Assembly (NCBI RefSeq): GCF_027484705.1
Contig: NZ_JAIXSL010000016.1
Location: 62,001-126,000 of the forward strand
Direction of reading: 5' to 3'
DNA: 64,000 nt
From: Flavobacterium sp.
GTDB taxonomy: Bacteria; Bacteroidota; Bacteroidia; Flavobacteriales; Flavobacteriaceae
Part shown: positions 35,244 to 45,265 of the stretch, in pieces
Layout of the letters: every line of letters starts with the position of its first letter
Position numbering within the stretch: the stretch's first letter is position 1
The notes under the pieces: generated by a model
Database searches by the model: none
What the model was told of the DNA's origin: nothing
The model's input: the letters and a program-made list of their open reading frames with translations, nothing else
Position numbers and translations under genes: made by a program

Positions 35244-37697
35244 TTAAACATTTCCGATGCGCACGACATCCGCAAAAATTCCCGAAGCCGTAACCGCAGC
35301 TCCCGCACCGGCACCTTTAATCAATAAAGGTTGGTCAACATAACGGTCGGTGTAGAACTGAACGATATTATCTTTTCCTTCAAGATTATAAAACGGGCTG
35401 TCGGATGGAATGAATTGCAATCCTACGCTGGCTTTTCCGTTCTCGAAAGAAGCTACGAATTTGAGTCGGCTGTTCTTTTGTTTGGCTTCCGCTAATAAGT
35501 TTTTAAAATGGCTTGAGTGCTTGATTAACGATTTGAAGAAATCCTCATTGTTGGTCGTGTTCATACATTCTGCCGGAAGGAACGAATTGTTTTGGATATC
35601 TTCCATTTCCATTTCGTAACCGCTCTCACGAATCAGAATTAAAATCTTGCGCGCCACATCAACGCCACTTAAATCGATTTTCGGGTCAGGTTCTGTAAAA
35701 CCCTGAACACCTGCTTCCTTAACAACATCGTGAAAGCTATACGTTTCGCTGAAATTGTTGAAAATGAAATTCAAACTGCCCGATAAAACCGCATTAATTC
35801 TATTGATCTTATCACCTGAAGCGATTAGATGTTTCAACGTATCGATGATCGGCAAACCGGCGCCGACATTGGTTTCGAATAAAAACGGCGCATTGTATTT
35901 TCGAGATAATTGTTTCAAATGGCTGTAATTGTCATAAGCTGACGAACACGCGATTTTATTACAAGTCACTACTGCGATATTCTTTTCTAAGTATTGATCG
36001 TAAGTATTCGCAATCGTTTCGTTGGCCGTAATATCGACGAAAATGCTGTTGCGCAAATTGAGTGCTTTCACTTTGGTGATGAATTCGTCTTTGTTGGCTG
36101 TTTCGCCGTTTTCAATTAAGGTGGCCCAGTCTTTCAAAGCGATGCCTTCTTCATCGAAATGCATTTTTCTCGAATTCGAAATCGCAATCACACGCACGTT
36201 GATTTTGAGGTTGTCTTTCAAAAATTTCTTCTGTTGATGGATTTGGTCGATGAATTTCTCGCCGACATTTCCAACGCCCATCACGAACAGATTCAACTGT
36301 TTGGTGTTGTCTTCAAAGAAACGTTCGTGTAAAGTATTCAAAGCTTTTTTGACGTCACGCTCATTGATGACGACAGAAATATTCCTTTCGGAAGCGCCTT
36401 GTGCAATCGCGCGGATATTGACGTTATTTTTCCCTAAGGTGCTGAACATTTTGCCGCTCAGACCTTGGTGGTTTTTCATACTTTCGCCAACAAGAGCAAC
36501 GATACACAAATCTTTTTCTACGATACATGGATCGATTTTATTCTGCGCGATTTCTAGTTCAAATGCTTTATTGATCGAAACTTCCGCTTTATCGGCATCG
36601 GCATTCAAAATTCCAATACAAATGGAATGTTCTGAAGAAGCCTGCGTAATGAAAATCACGTTGATGCTTTCGTGCGACAACACTTCAAACAAACGCTTCG
36701 ACGAACCGGAAACACCAATCATTCCAGAGCCTTCGAGTGTGAGCAAGGCAATTTTATCAATGTGCGAAATTCCTTTGATCGGATTTTCTTTTCCGCTTAC
36801 GGTTGATGTAATTAAAGTTCCGGCGGCTTCGGGTTCGAAAGTATTTTTGATTAAGATTGGAATATTTTTCTTCAGAACCGGCTGGATCGTCGGCGGATAC
36901 AAAACCTTCGCTCCGAAATGCGACAATTCCATCGCTTCCTGATACGAAATGGTTTCAATCGGTTGCGCTTGTTTTACGATTTTTGGATTGGCCGTAAACA
37001 TACCATTGACATCCGTCCAGATTTCCAATTGGGAAGAATTCAACGCGCCTGCTACAATTGCTGCGGTATAATCGGAACCGCCACGGCCTAATGTAGTTGT
37101 GTTACCATCTTCTGAAGAAGCAATAAAACCAGGCATGACCGTCACCGTATTGGAAGTTGTTTTGAAGAAATCGGCAATCAATTTGTTGGTTACCTCAAAA
37201 TTAACCACGGCTTTTCCGAAGTGGCTGTTGGTTTTGATGACTTCACGGCTGTCTTTATAATCCGCATTTTTGATCTTTTGTTGCAAGGCTTTAGCGATGA
37301 TCTGCGACGACAGTAATTCGCCGAAACTTAATATGGTATCGGAAGTACGGTTTGACAATTCGCCCAAAAGGTAACAACCGTCGAGTAAGGTTTTGAGATG
37401 GTTGATGTTGCTGTTGATGGCGTCGATCAATTCGCTTTGCTCGGACAACGGAATCAGCTCCTCAATCGCGTCTTTGTGTTTCTTTTCGATCTGGCTGACG
37501 ATTTCCTTATAGTTTTTGTCTTTCGCTGCTGCATTGGCGGCCGCTAAAACCAGCATATCGGTGACGCCGCTGAAGGCTGAAACCACCACAACAAGTTGGT
37601 CTTTTTTTGAATATTCGTTGACGATATCAAGGACAAGATTTATATTCTGTGCATTGGCTACTGAAGTTCCGCCAAATTTTAATACGTTCATTTTCAA
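35244..37697 (-). CDS. thrA: Bifunctional aspartate kinase / homoserine dehydrogenase I
   Basis: First and third steps of threonine synthesis in one 817-residue protein, close to E. coli ThrA (820). The kinase domain starts MNVLKFGGTSVANAQN and includes TLGRGGSDYTAA near 205. Two ACT domains lie at about 315-460 (GSGMIGVSGSSKRLFEVLSH). The dehydrogenase starts near 468 (LFVMGVGNVGEKFIDQ) and contains ETNVGAGLPIIDTLKHL and GFTEPDPKIDLSGVDVARK. First gene of thrABC; a threonine-rich leader peptide precedes it, so expression probably follows charged tRNA-Thr. Confidence 0.96.
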   Translation of the reverse strand: MKMNVLKFGGTSVANAQNINLVLDIVNEYSKKDQLVVVVSAFSGVTDMLVLAAANAAAKDKNYKEIVSQIEKKHKDAIEELIPLSEQSELIDAINSNINHLKTLLDGCYLLGELSNRTSDTILSFGELLSSQIIAKALQQKIKNADYKDSREVIKTNSHFGKAVVNFEVTNKLIADFFKTTSNTVTVMPGFIASSEDGNTTTLGRGGSDYTAAIVAGALNSSQLEIWTDVNGMFTANPKIVKQAQPIETISYQEAMELSHFGAKVLYPPTIQPVLKKNIPILIKNTFEPEAAGTLITSTVSGKENPIKGISHIDKIALLTLEGSGMIGVSGSSKRLFEVLSHESINVIFITQASSEHSICIGILNADADKAEVSINKAFELEIAQNKIDPCIVEKDLCIVALVGESMKNHQGLSGKMFSTLGKNNVNIRAIAQGASERNISVVINERDVKKALNTLHERFFEDNTKQLNLFVMGVGNVGEKFIDQIHQQKKFLKDNLKINVRVIAISNSRKMHFDEEGIALKDWATLIENGETANKDEFITKVKALNLRNSIFVDITANETIANTYDQYLEKNIAVVTCNKIACSSAYDNYSHLKQLSRKYNAPFLFETNVGAGLPIIDTLKHLIASGDKINRINAVLSGSLNFIFNNFSETYSFHDVVKEAGVQGFTEPDPKIDLSGVDVARKILILIRESGYEMEMEDIQNNSFLPAECMNTTNNEDFFKSLIKHSSHFKNLLAEAKQKNSRLKFVASFENGKASVGLQFIPSDSPFYNLEGKDNIVQFYTDRYVDQPLLIKGAGAGAAVTASGIFADVVRIGNV

Positions 37698-37778
37698 TTT
37701 AATTTAGGTAAGGTATTTACAAGACAAGTTTAACTTTTTCTAATGAAGAAAAAAAACAAAGGATGATATGTGATTAGT

Positions 37779-37874
37779 TTAACCCCAAGGGGTCATAGTG
37801 GTTGATGTAACAGTAGTCACAACCAAAGTTTTGGTTGTTGTGTTGAAGCCTGTGTTAGAACTGTTATAAGCCAT
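37779..37874 (-). CDS. thrL: Threonine-rich leader peptide of the thr operon
   Basis: 31 codons, 82 nt upstream of thrA. The peptide starts MAYNSSNTGF and ends TSTTMTPWG, with 11 threonines, most within residues 12-28 (NTTTKTLVVTTVTSTT). Such a skew is not expected by chance and matches leader peptides whose translation senses charged tRNA-Thr. A TACATTTG -7 box sits 21 nt upstream. Stems that could exchange are visible: an 8-bp stem ACAACCAA/TTGGTTGT, whose second arm can instead pair downstream with ATCAACCA. A U-rich run lies at 37747-37760. I cannot identify a clean intrinsic terminator, so the mechanism is inference. Confidence 0.75.
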   Translation of the reverse strand: MAYNSSNTGFNTTTKTLVVTTVTSTTMTPWG

Positions 37875-37894
37875 CGTTTTAGTATTCAAAAATC

Positions 37895-37902
37895 CAAATG
37901 TA
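37895..37902 (-). promoter_or_regulatory. -7 element of the thr operon
   Basis: Minus-strand TACATTTG matches TAnnTTTG. A TTTTG lies 26 nt further upstream, longer than the usual spacer. The start of transcription would fall about 14 nt before the leader ATG. Confidence 0.45.
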
Positions 37903-38105
37903 ATGTAATTTGGTTGAGTATAAAAAATCAAAAAACATTTTTGCGAATTTTTCATTTTGAGTTGTTTACATATTCATAAGATTGACATTTGCTGAAAAGA
38001 AGTCCGGAAAAATGGCAAATCTTTAATTATTTCGAGAATATTATCAACAACCCTTGTTTTTTAACAACCGTTTATGGAATTTTGAAAACTCAATCAGACA
38101 GCCAC

Positions 38106-39614
38106 ATGGACAACATACATTACATCACTTCCGATGTACTTTCACTAGAAAACATTCAGCAGATTATCAGTCAGAATTTCACTTTGTCACTTTCTGAGGA
38201 AGCGAAAATCAACATCCAGAAATGCCGCGAATATCTCGACCAGAAAATGCAATCGCATGAAGAACCGATTTATGGCATCAACACGGGTTTTGGCTCGTTG
38301 TGCAATGTGAAGATTTCTAACGAAAATTTGTCACAGCTTCAGGAGAATCTTGTGAAATCACATGCTTGTGGTACTGGTGATTATGTGCCCCAGGAAATTG
38401 TCAAACTGATGCTGTTGTTGAAAATCCAGTCGTTGGCTTATGGTTATTCCGGTGTTCAATTAGTAACTGTCGAGCGTTTGGTTGATTTTTACAACCACGA
38501 TGTTTTGCCGGTGGTATATGAGCAAGGTTCATTGGGCGCTTCGGGCGATTTGGCTCCGTTGGCGCATTTGTGTCTGCCGCTTTTGGGCGAAGGCGAAGTT
38601 TGGTTTCAGGGCGAAAAAGTTCATGCGAGTAAAGTGTTGAAACAATTCGGCTGGGAAGCCATCACGTTACAATCCAAAGAAGGTTTGGCGTTGCTCAACG
38701 GCACGCAATTCATGAGTGCTTACGGCGTTCATATTTTAATAAAAGCATTGAAATTCTCTTGGCTTGCCGATTTGATTGCGACGATTTCACTCGAAGGTTT
38801 CGATGGCAGAAAAGAACCGTTCAACGAACTGATTCATTATATCCGTCCGCACAAAGGGCAAATTGTAACAGCAAAACGTATTCTGGAATTTCTAGAAGGC
38901 AGCCAAATCATTGCGCAGGACAAAGTACAAGTGCAAGATCCTTATTCGTTCCGTTGTATTCCGCAAGTGCACGGCGCTTCAAAAGACGCATTGGATTATG
39001 CTAAGAAAGTATTCAAGACCGAAGTCAATTCAGTAACCGACAACCCAAATGTTTTCATTGAAAGCGATGTGATCATTTCGGGTGGTAATTTTCACGGACA
39101 ACCTTTAGCTTTGGCGTTGGATTTCCTTGGAATCGCTTTAGCCGAATTGGGAAGCATTTCAGAAAGAAGAACTTACCAGTTGATTTCTGGATTGCGCGGA
39201 TTGCCAGCATTTTTGGTCGATAATCCTGGATTGAATTCAGGGTTTATGATTCCACAATATACGGCCGCGAGCATCGTCAGTCAAAACAAACAATTGGCTA
39301 CGCCGGCGAGTGTCGATAGTATTGTTTCTTCCAATGGACAAGAAGATCACGTAAGCATGGGCGCCAATGCCGCTACGAAATGTTTGCGCATCATGAACAA
39401 TCTTGAACGTGTCTTAGCGATAGAACTCATGAATGCCTCACAAGCGATTGCGTTCAGAAATCCACTAAAATCAAGTGAGTTTATAGAGTTGTTTTTGAAA
39501 TCGTATCGAAGCGAAGTACCGTTGGTCAAAGAAGACAGAATTTTACATTATGATATTGAAAACTCCGTAGCGTTTTTGAACAGTTTTATCCTCGACGAAA
39601 GTATCTTCGAATAA
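38106..39614 (+). CDS. hutH: Histidine ammonia-lyase
   Basis: Deaminates histidine to urocanate, the first step of histidine breakdown. 502 residues from ATG 38106 (MDNIHYITSDVL); the frame is open 39 codons further upstream but that part has no family resemblance. The MIO cofactor triad Ala-Ser-Gly is at 145-147 in GSLGASGDLAPLAHL. GINTGFGSLCNV near 58 and QDPYSFRCIPQVHGA are further hallmarks. No hutU, hutI or hutG is adjacent. It ends one base before the convergent DUF421 gene. Confidence 0.95.
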   Translation: MDNIHYITSDVLSLENIQQIISQNFTLSLSEEAKINIQKCREYLDQKMQSHEEPIYGINTGFGSLCNVKISNENLSQLQENLVKSHACGTGDYVPQEIVKLMLLLKIQSLAYGYSGVQLVTVERLVDFYNHDVLPVVYEQGSLGASGDLAPLAHLCLPLLGEGEVWFQGEKVHASKVLKQFGWEAITLQSKEGLALLNGTQFMSAYGVHILIKALKFSWLADLIATISLEGFDGRKEPFNELIHYIRPHKGQIVTAKRILEFLEGSQIIAQDKVQVQDPYSFRCIPQVHGASKDALDYAKKVFKTEVNSVTDNPNVFIESDVIISGGNFHGQPLALALDFLGIALAELGSISERRTYQLISGLRGLPAFLVDNPGLNSGFMIPQYTAASIVSQNKQLATPASVDSIVSSNGQEDHVSMGANAATKCLRIMNNLERVLAIELMNASQAIAFRNPLKSSEFIELFLKSYRSEVPLVKEDRILHYDIENSVAFLNSFILDESIFE

Positions 39615-40151
39615 TTAATTATTCAAATTTCCCAATGTTTTGTGAACTTTCCTTTTATGATGGGATTGTTTTAGATTGTCATTTCCTGAAATCACACTGA
39701 TGTTGCCATCAATTTCAAACATCGCCAATCTTACGTCGCGATAATGGTCCACGCCGTGTTCGCGCACCGCTTCTTCGAGTTCTTCAGAAGAAATACCCAA
39801 CCTCGCCAAAGTCTTAAAATCAATAATGCCATCGTGGATGAGGATTTCAGGTTTGTCCTGAACCAGGCTTTTGATAAAATTTGATTTGAGCATCACCCTT
39901 TTAAAAATCAAATTGATCACAAAAAGGGCAGAAGCCGCTATAATGCCGCTGGTTAATGAAGTATTGCTGCCGACCATCGCATTCTGAACGGAATTACTGA
40001 TCAGTAAAATCAAAATAATGTCAGCAGTGTTGAGTTGCGAAAGTTCTTTTTTGCCAAAAATCCGTAGCGCAATAATCATAAAGAAGTAAACCGCGACGCT
40101 CCGCAACATCACGTCAAAGTAAGGATTTTCTATGACAGGGAAGAAGTCCAT
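39615..40151 (-). CDS. DUF421 (YetF-like) membrane protein
   Basis: 178 residues from the ATG at 40151, which overlaps the upstream methyltransferase stop as TAATG. The longer frame adds 23 residues that lie inside that gene. Two or three N-terminal membrane helices precede the cytoplasmic domain: RIFGKKELSQLNTADIILILLISN and NAMVG are the family signature, and KPEILIHDGIIDFKTLARLGIS fits the DUF421 domain. Function unknown. Confidence 0.87.
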   Translation of the reverse strand: MDFFPVIENPYFDVMLRSVAVYFFMIIALRIFGKKELSQLNTADIILILLISNSVQNAMVGSNTSLTSGIIAASALFVINLIFKRVMLKSNFIKSLVQDKPEILIHDGIIDFKTLARLGISSEELEEAVREHGVDHYRDVRLAMFEIDGNISVISGNDNLKQSHHKRKVHKTLGNLNN

Positions 40152-40966
40152 TATATTTTGCGGAGTAACATCGTCACGTGCATGCAGGAATAGATTTCCT
40201 TGAGTTGTGTGATGCCCCAATCTTTTTCAACCATTTTGGCAATCACTCTCGATTTGTAAGCGTCGTTCAAAGGCAATAAATTGAGCAGCACGCCGTATTT
40301 GCTTTGGCCCAAAACGCCGCGGATCTGTTCGATCTTAAAGTTGTTGTCGATTTTAGTCAGCACCGATTTTGTAAACGGCCATTCCCAGTCTTTATCGGTT
40401 TGGAATGGGCGATAAATCGCGCGTAGCACTTTAATCGGAAAACTCGTCTCGAGCGGATCGTAAGCAATGATGATTCCGTTCGGACTTAATTTTTCTTGTA
40501 GTCTGGAAACCAACAAATCGAAATTTTCAAAATGATGCAACACCCCGTAAGCGTATATGATATCGAAGTTGGTGTGGTGGAATTCCGGAGAAAAGAAGTC
40601 GACGGCTATGGCTTGAGCGTTTTTGCAGTTTTGCTTTTCGATGCGTTGTTGAAGGCTTGCAATCGCCACATCGCTCAAATCAATTCCTATGTATTCTTTG
40701 GCGTTTTCAGCCATATACAGTGATAAAGCATTGCCACGTAGGCAACCCAAATCAAGTATTTTCTTATCGCTCATGTCGCCGAGCCATATTTTATGCTCGT
40801 CATAAACGCGGTCTTTGATGTCGAATTTTTTTCTGAAATCACTCAAGGCGCCGTTGCGGAATTTAGACCAAAGCGTAGAAATAAAATTGGTTTTGCCAGC
40901 TTCATTGGAATTGTAGAATTCCTTTTGTTTCTTATTGATTTCTAATATTTCCTCGGTGCTTTTCAT
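40151..40966 (-). CDS. Class I SAM-dependent methyltransferase
   Basis: 271 residues from ATG 40966 (MKSTEEILEINKKQ); a longer frame would overlap the upstream gene. The SAM-binding motif I reads KILDLGCLRGNALS near 92, IGIDLSDVA marks the acidic loop, and IIYAYGVLHHFENFD is motif IV-like. The C-terminal third (RAIYRPFQTDKDWEWPF) suits small-molecule or lipid methyltransferases. Substrate unknown. It is coupled to DUF421 by stop/start overlap and lies 40 nt downstream of the rimK fusion gene. Confidence 0.85.
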   Translation of the reverse strand: MKSTEEILEINKKQKEFYNSNEAGKTNFISTLWSKFRNGALSDFRKKFDIKDRVYDEHKIWLGDMSDKKILDLGCLRGNALSLYMAENAKEYIGIDLSDVAIASLQQRIEKQNCKNAQAIAVDFFSPEFHHTNFDIIYAYGVLHHFENFDLLVSRLQEKLSPNGIIIAYDPLETSFPIKVLRAIYRPFQTDKDWEWPFTKSVLTKIDNNFKIEQIRGVLGQSKYGVLLNLLPLNDAYKSRVIAKMVEKDWGITQLKEIYSCMHVTMLLRKI

Positions 40967-41006
40967 GGAGTTTGTATGCTGATATTGATTGCAAATATAG
41001 TGAGTT

Positions 41007-42383
41007 TCAGTTTTTATTGAGTTTAAAATTTTTCTCAATGGCTTTAATCATTTCCCCGGCAATGTCTTTGTTGGTGGCATTTTCGATTCCTTCCAAACCG
41101 GGTGAAGAATTCACTTCGAGCAATAATGGCCCTTTCGAAGATCGTATGATATCGACGCCGGCCACTTTTAAATCCATTGCTTTGGCGGCTTTGATGGCAA
41201 TCCTTTTCTCTTCAGCTGTAGGTTTGATGATTGAGGCCGTTCCACCCAAATGAATGTTGGCTCTAAACTCACCAGGCAAAGCTTCACGCTGAATCGCAGC
41301 AACGACTTTACCATCAATCACAAAACAACGGATGTCTTTTCCGTTGGCTTCTTTGATAAATTCTTGTACGAGAATATTAGCATTGAGGCTTTTAAAAGCA
41401 TTGATGACGCTTTCTGCCGCTTTTTTGGTTTCGGCGATAACCACGCCTTTACCTTGCGTTCCTTCGAGTAATTTTACAATCAGCGGCGGACCGCCAACCA
41501 TTTTAATCAGATCATCGGTATCCAATGGGGAATTGGCGAAACCGGTTGTAGGGATTTCTATGCCGTGATTTAATAGCAATTGTAAAGAAAATAGTTTGTC
41601 TCTCGATTGGGTAATGGCTGTAGACGAATTCAAACAATACACCTTTAATGCTTCAAACTGGCGCGTCAAAGCACAGCCATAAAAAGTGATACTCGGCCTG
41701 ATTCTAGGAATTATAGCATCAAATTCGTTGAGGATTTTTCCGCCGCGATAGTGAATCTGCGGTTTCGTCGCATCTAGTTTCATGTAGCATTCCTTGATGC
41801 TCAAAAAATGCATTTCATGGCCGCGCATTTCACCGGCTTCCATAATGCGTTTGTTGCTGTATAGTTCAGGGTTACTGGCTAAAACTCCGATCCTTAATCC
41901 TGAATCCGCTTTTTCAGCATCCTTATATATTTCTTTGAGATTGTCAGTAGTGGATTGGCCTAACATATAAATCTGCTCCGGATCGACCAACACACGGCCA
42001 CTCATGGCTTCACGGCCCAACAGCATTCTGAAACCCATCGAATCGCGGTTGGTTAAGGTCATTTCAATAGGCCAGCTGTCCGTGCCGATATCTAAAGTGG
42101 TTTGTATTACATAACGCTGTTCTCTGAAACCACTCGAGCTTTTGACTATGCGTTTGTCAACAAGTGGTGCTTCGCAATGCAATACGGTTTTTAAATTGTT
42201 CTGAATCGGATTGATGTCAAACTTCACCCAATTCGCGCCATCTTTGAGGAAAGGAGTGATGTTGATCGCATGCAATGCTGATGTTTTGGCTCCGGAATCA
42301 ACACGCGCTTTGATGGTTGGGATGCCTAAATCCGGGAAAGAAAACCATTCTTCACTTCCGAAGATGAATTTGTTTTGTGACAT
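41007..42383 (-). CDS. rimK: RimK-type ATP-grasp ligase fused to a RimK/LysX-associated protease-like domain
   Basis: 458 residues in two parts. Residues about 1-145 form the aspartyl-protease-like 'ATP-dependent zinc protease' domain ([15 protein letters not shown] near 26; [15 protein letters not shown] near 122). Residues about 165-455 are an ATP-grasp RimK domain with [36 protein letters not shown] and [15 protein letters not shown]. RimK adds glutamates to the C-terminus of ribosomal protein S6; other acceptors are possible. In many bacteria the two domains are separate genes, so the fusion suggests they act together. It begins 77 nt after clpC, beyond a hairpin. Confidence 0.85.
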   Translation of the reverse strand: MSQNKFIFGSEEWFSFPDLGIPTIKARVDSGAKTSALHAINITPFLKDGANWVKFDINPIQNNLKTVLHCEAPLVDKRIVKSSSGFREQRYVIQTTLDIGTDSWPIEMTLTNRDSMGFRMLLGREAMSGRVLVDPEQIYMLGQSTTDNLKEIYKDAEKADSGLRIGVLASNPELYSNKRIMEAGEMRGHEMHFLSIKECYMKLDATKPQIHYRGGKILNEFDAIIPRIRPSITFYGCALTRQFEALKVYCLNSSTAITQSRDKLFSLQLLLNHGIEIPTTGFANSPLDTDDLIKMVGGPPLIVKLLEGTQGKGVVIAETKKAAESVINAFKSLNANILVQEFIKEANGKDIRCFVIDGKVVAAIQREALPGEFRANIHLGGTASIIKPTAEEKRIAIKAAKAMDLKVAGVDIIRSSKGPLLLEVNSSPGLEGIENATNKDIAGEMIKAIEKNFKLNKN

Positions 42384-42396
42384 GAATTAAAAATTT

Positions 42397-42452
42397 TAGC
42401 CACGAGAATTCGAATCTTATTTTGCAATGAAATTCGAAATGTCGTGGCTAAT
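42397..42452 (-). terminator. Long hairpin between clpC and rimK
   Basis: TTAGCCACGA pairs with TCGTGGCTAA (10 bp), and the stem continues imperfectly through GAATTCGAAT / AAATTCGAA. On the minus strand it is followed by AAAATTTTT. It probably ends most clpC transcripts. Only about 14 nt remain before the rimK ATG, so rimK must depend on read-through or a promoter before the hairpin. Confidence 0.65.
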
Positions 42453-42460
42453 AAAAAATA

Positions 42461-45004
42461 TTACTTAGCAGGTTTCTCTGCTTTTTGGACTTTCACGGTA
42501 AGTTCTTGCGCGCCTTCTTCGATATCCATGAAAATCTCGTCGCCAGCACCAATTTTTGAAGTGATGATTTCTTCGGCTAGAGTATCTTCAACATATTTCT
42601 GGATCGCTCTTTTCAGAGGTCTTGCGCCGAATTGACGGTCGAAACCTTTCTCTGCGATAAACGCTTTGGCTTTGTCGGAAAGGTTCAATTGATAGCCTAA
42701 TTCAGCTACTCGGGCATATAGTTTTTTCAGTTCGATTTCGATGATTAAATCGATGTGTTCTTTTTCAAGTGCGTTGAACACGATGACGTCGTCAATTCTG
42801 TTTAAGAATTCTGGCGCGAAGGTTTTCTTCAAGGCGTTTTCAATGATGCTTTTTGAATTTTCATCCGCCTGAGCAGTTTTCGCAGCGGTTCCGAAACCAA
42901 CACCCTGACCGAAATCTTTGAGTTGACGGGCTCCGACATTCGAAGTCATAATCACAATCGTATTCTTGAAATCGATTTTACGGCCTAAACTATCGGTTAA
43001 ATAACCGTCATCCAAGACCTGCAATAACATATTGAAAACATCAGGATGCGCTTTTTCGATCTCATCTAATAATACGACACAGTAAGGTTTTCTTCTGACT
43101 TTTTCAGTAAGTTGTCCGCCTTCTTCATAACCTACGTATCCTGGAGGTGCGCCGACTAATCTTGAAATTGAGAATTTCTCCATGTATTCGCTCATGTCGA
43201 TACGGATTAAAGCATCTTCAGAATCGAATAGTTCTTTGGCTAAAACTTTCGCCAATTGTGTTTTACCAACTCCGGTTTGACCTAAGAATATAAACGAACC
43301 AATCGGCTTGTTCGGATCTTTCAATCCGGCGCGGTTTCTTTGGATGGAACGTGCGATTTTTAACACGGCATCTTTTTGCCCAATAACTTTACCTTCAATA
43401 AGTTCCGGAAGTTTAGCTAATTTATTGCTTTCCGTTTGCGCAATACGATTTACAGGAATTCCGGTCATCATTGAAACCACGTCAGCAACATTGTCTTCTG
43501 TTACCACAATACGGTTGCTTTTGGAATCTTCTTCCCATTGTTCCTGAGCGATGGCCAAATCTTTTTCGATGCGTTTTTCATCATCGCGAAGTTTGGCGGC
43601 TTCCTCGTATTTCTGTTTTTTGACGACTGAATTTTTAGATTCACGCACTTCTTCCAACTGACGTTCCAATTCTAAAATCTGTTTCGGAACTTCAATGTTG
43701 GTGATGTGAACACGTGATCCGGCTTCGTCTAAAGCATCAATCGCTTTGTCCGGAAGGAATCGTTCCGACATATAACGGTTCGTCAATTTCACGCAAGCTT
43801 CAATTGCTTCCTGTGTATAAGTGACATTATGATGGTCTTCGTATTTGTTTTTGATGTTGTTCAGAATCGTAATGGTTTCTTCAACGGAAGTAGGCTCCAC
43901 GATGATTTTTTGGAAACGTCTTTCTAGCGCACCATCTTTTTCAATGTATTGACGGTATTCATCCAAAGTCGTTGCTCCGATACATTGTATTTCACCACGC
44001 GCTAACGCCGGTTTAAACATATTTGATGCATCTAGTGAACCTGTTGCGCCACCAGCACCCACAATCGTATGAATCTCGTCAATGAAAAGGATGATGTCGT
44101 CGTTTTTCTCGAGTTCGTTCATGACCGCTTTCATACGTTCTTCAAACTGTCCTCTGTATTTGGTTCCGGCAACAAGGCTAGCCAAATCAAGCGTCACCAC
44201 TCTTTTGTTGAATAGGATTCTTGAAACTTTTTTCTGCGTAATACGCAAAGCCAAACCTTCAGCGATGGCAGATTTACCAACACCAGGTTCTCCAATCAAT
44301 AAAGGATTGTTTTTTTTACGTCGGCTTAAGATTTGGGAAACCCTTTCGATTTCTTTTTCACGACCTACGACAGGGTCTAATTTTCCTTCTTCGGCCATTT
44401 CGGTCAAATCCCTGCCGAAATTATCCAAAACCGGAGTTTTAGATTTCTTATTCGATTTGTTGGCAGGATTGTTAAAGTTGCTTTCCTTTAAACTGTCATC
44501 TTGTCCTGAATCGTCATTGAACGACTCGTTTTTAGGCAAGTTTTCTAAAAAATTATCTTCGTTTGGTGTCATATTGAGGTACTGTTCTTTAGCTACATCA
44601 TAATCAATTTTGAGCTTATTCAATAGCTTGGTTGTTGGGTCGTTTTCGTTTCTTAAAATGCAAAGCAGCAAGTGTGCAGTACTGATTGAAGTGCTTTGGA
44701 ATACTTTCGCTTCCAGAAATGTAGTTTTTAAAGCGCGTTCAGCCTGTCTTGTAAGGTGCAGGTTCTTCTTTTCGTTGCTCACGACAACGTTTGGATTGGC
44801 GGGGCTTAGTATCTCTACTTTTCTGCGCAAATGGTCTAAATCTATCGACAGATTGTTTAAAATCGTAATCGCTTTGCCGTTCCCATCTCTTAAAATCCCC
44901 AGCATAAGATGTTCTGTACCAATAAAGTCGTGGCCTAAACGCAAGGCTTCTTCTTTACTATAGGTAATTACATCTTTGACTCTTGGTGAAAAATTATCAT
45001 CCAT
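42461..45004 (-). CDS. clpC: ATP-dependent Clp protease ATP-binding subunit ClpC
   Basis: 847-residue Hsp100 unfoldase that feeds ClpP. The double Clp N-domain covers about 1-145, then a low-complexity acidic linker (150-190). First AAA+ with Walker [14 protein letters not shown] at 238-250, a middle domain with a UVR-like segment ([14 protein letters not shown]), and second AAA+ with [12 protein letters not shown]. The UVR-like middle region and length support ClpC over ClpA or ClpB. The ClpP-docking loop is expected near the end of the second AAA+; I did not verify it. Divergent from gyrA. Confidence 0.94.
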   Translation of the reverse strand: MDDNFSPRVKDVITYSKEEALRLGHDFIGTEHLMLGILRDGNGKAITILNNLSIDLDHLRRKVEILSPANPNVVVSNEKKNLHLTRQAERALKTTFLEAKVFQSTSISTAHLLLCILRNENDPTTKLLNKLKIDYDVAKEQYLNMTPNEDNFLENLPKNESFNDDSGQDDSLKESNFNNPANKSNKKSKTPVLDNFGRDLTEMAEEGKLDPVVGREKEIERVSQILSRRKKNNPLLIGEPGVGKSAIAEGLALRITQKKVSRILFNKRVVTLDLASLVAGTKYRGQFEERMKAVMNELEKNDDIILFIDEIHTIVGAGGATGSLDASNMFKPALARGEIQCIGATTLDEYRQYIEKDGALERRFQKIIVEPTSVEETITILNNIKNKYEDHHNVTYTQEAIEACVKLTNRYMSERFLPDKAIDALDEAGSRVHITNIEVPKQILELERQLEEVRESKNSVVKKQKYEEAAKLRDDEKRIEKDLAIAQEQWEEDSKSNRIVVTEDNVADVVSMMTGIPVNRIAQTESNKLAKLPELIEGKVIGQKDAVLKIARSIQRNRAGLKDPNKPIGSFIFLGQTGVGKTQLAKVLAKELFDSEDALIRIDMSEYMEKFSISRLVGAPPGYVGYEEGGQLTEKVRRKPYCVVLLDEIEKAHPDVFNMLLQVLDDGYLTDSLGRKIDFKNTIVIMTSNVGARQLKDFGQGVGFGTAAKTAQADENSKSIIENALKKTFAPEFLNRIDDVIVFNALEKEHIDLIIEIELKKLYARVAELGYQLNLSDKAKAFIAEKGFDRQFGARPLKRAIQKYVEDTLAEEIITSKIGAGDEIFMDIEEGAQELTVKVQKAEKPAK

Positions 45005-45265
45005 ATTTATTAAGGTTTGGTAGTGTAAATTTAATGAATCTCCGTCGCTATTTCAAAAACTATTCCTCGTCAATCTACTGTCAGCTAATAGACAAAAAAT
45101 ATTTAAAAAAAAACAGGCTCCTGAAATTAACTTATCAACTGAAAATCGCGCTCATTTTGTTAATAAATCGGGGAAATTTCCGCTTATTTATGTACGAAAA
45201 ATATCCGAGAAAGGTTATATTAGCAGGATTTTTTTAAACAAAATAATTTTTAAAATAACTAGTAT
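45005..45265. other. Divergent clpC/gyrA intergenic region
   Basis: AT-rich, 261 nt, no open frame of interest. TATATTAG near 45215 is one base from the -7 consensus for gyrA. On the clpC side two near-matches have one extra base (CAAAAACTA, CAAAAAATA). No CIRCE- or CtsR-like direct or inverted repeat is seen. Confidence 0.5.

Noticed and set aside
36250..36942. 230-codon open frame antisense to thrA
   Set aside because: It lies wholly inside thrA; the encoded sequence is Ser/Phe-rich without domain features, as expected from reverse-complement codons of a real gene.
37989..38105. N-terminal extension of hutH
   Set aside because: 39 extra codons without resemblance to the family; MDNIHYITSD is the natural start.
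39609..39624. Perfect 16-nt palindrome GAATAATTAATTATTC across the hutH and DUF421 stops
   Set aside because: It has no loop and consists of A/T-rich stop codons facing each other; chance is enough to explain it.
44082..44603. 173-codon open frame antisense to clpC
   Set aside because: It overlaps a strongly conserved AAA+ coding region, has no promoter and resembles no protein.
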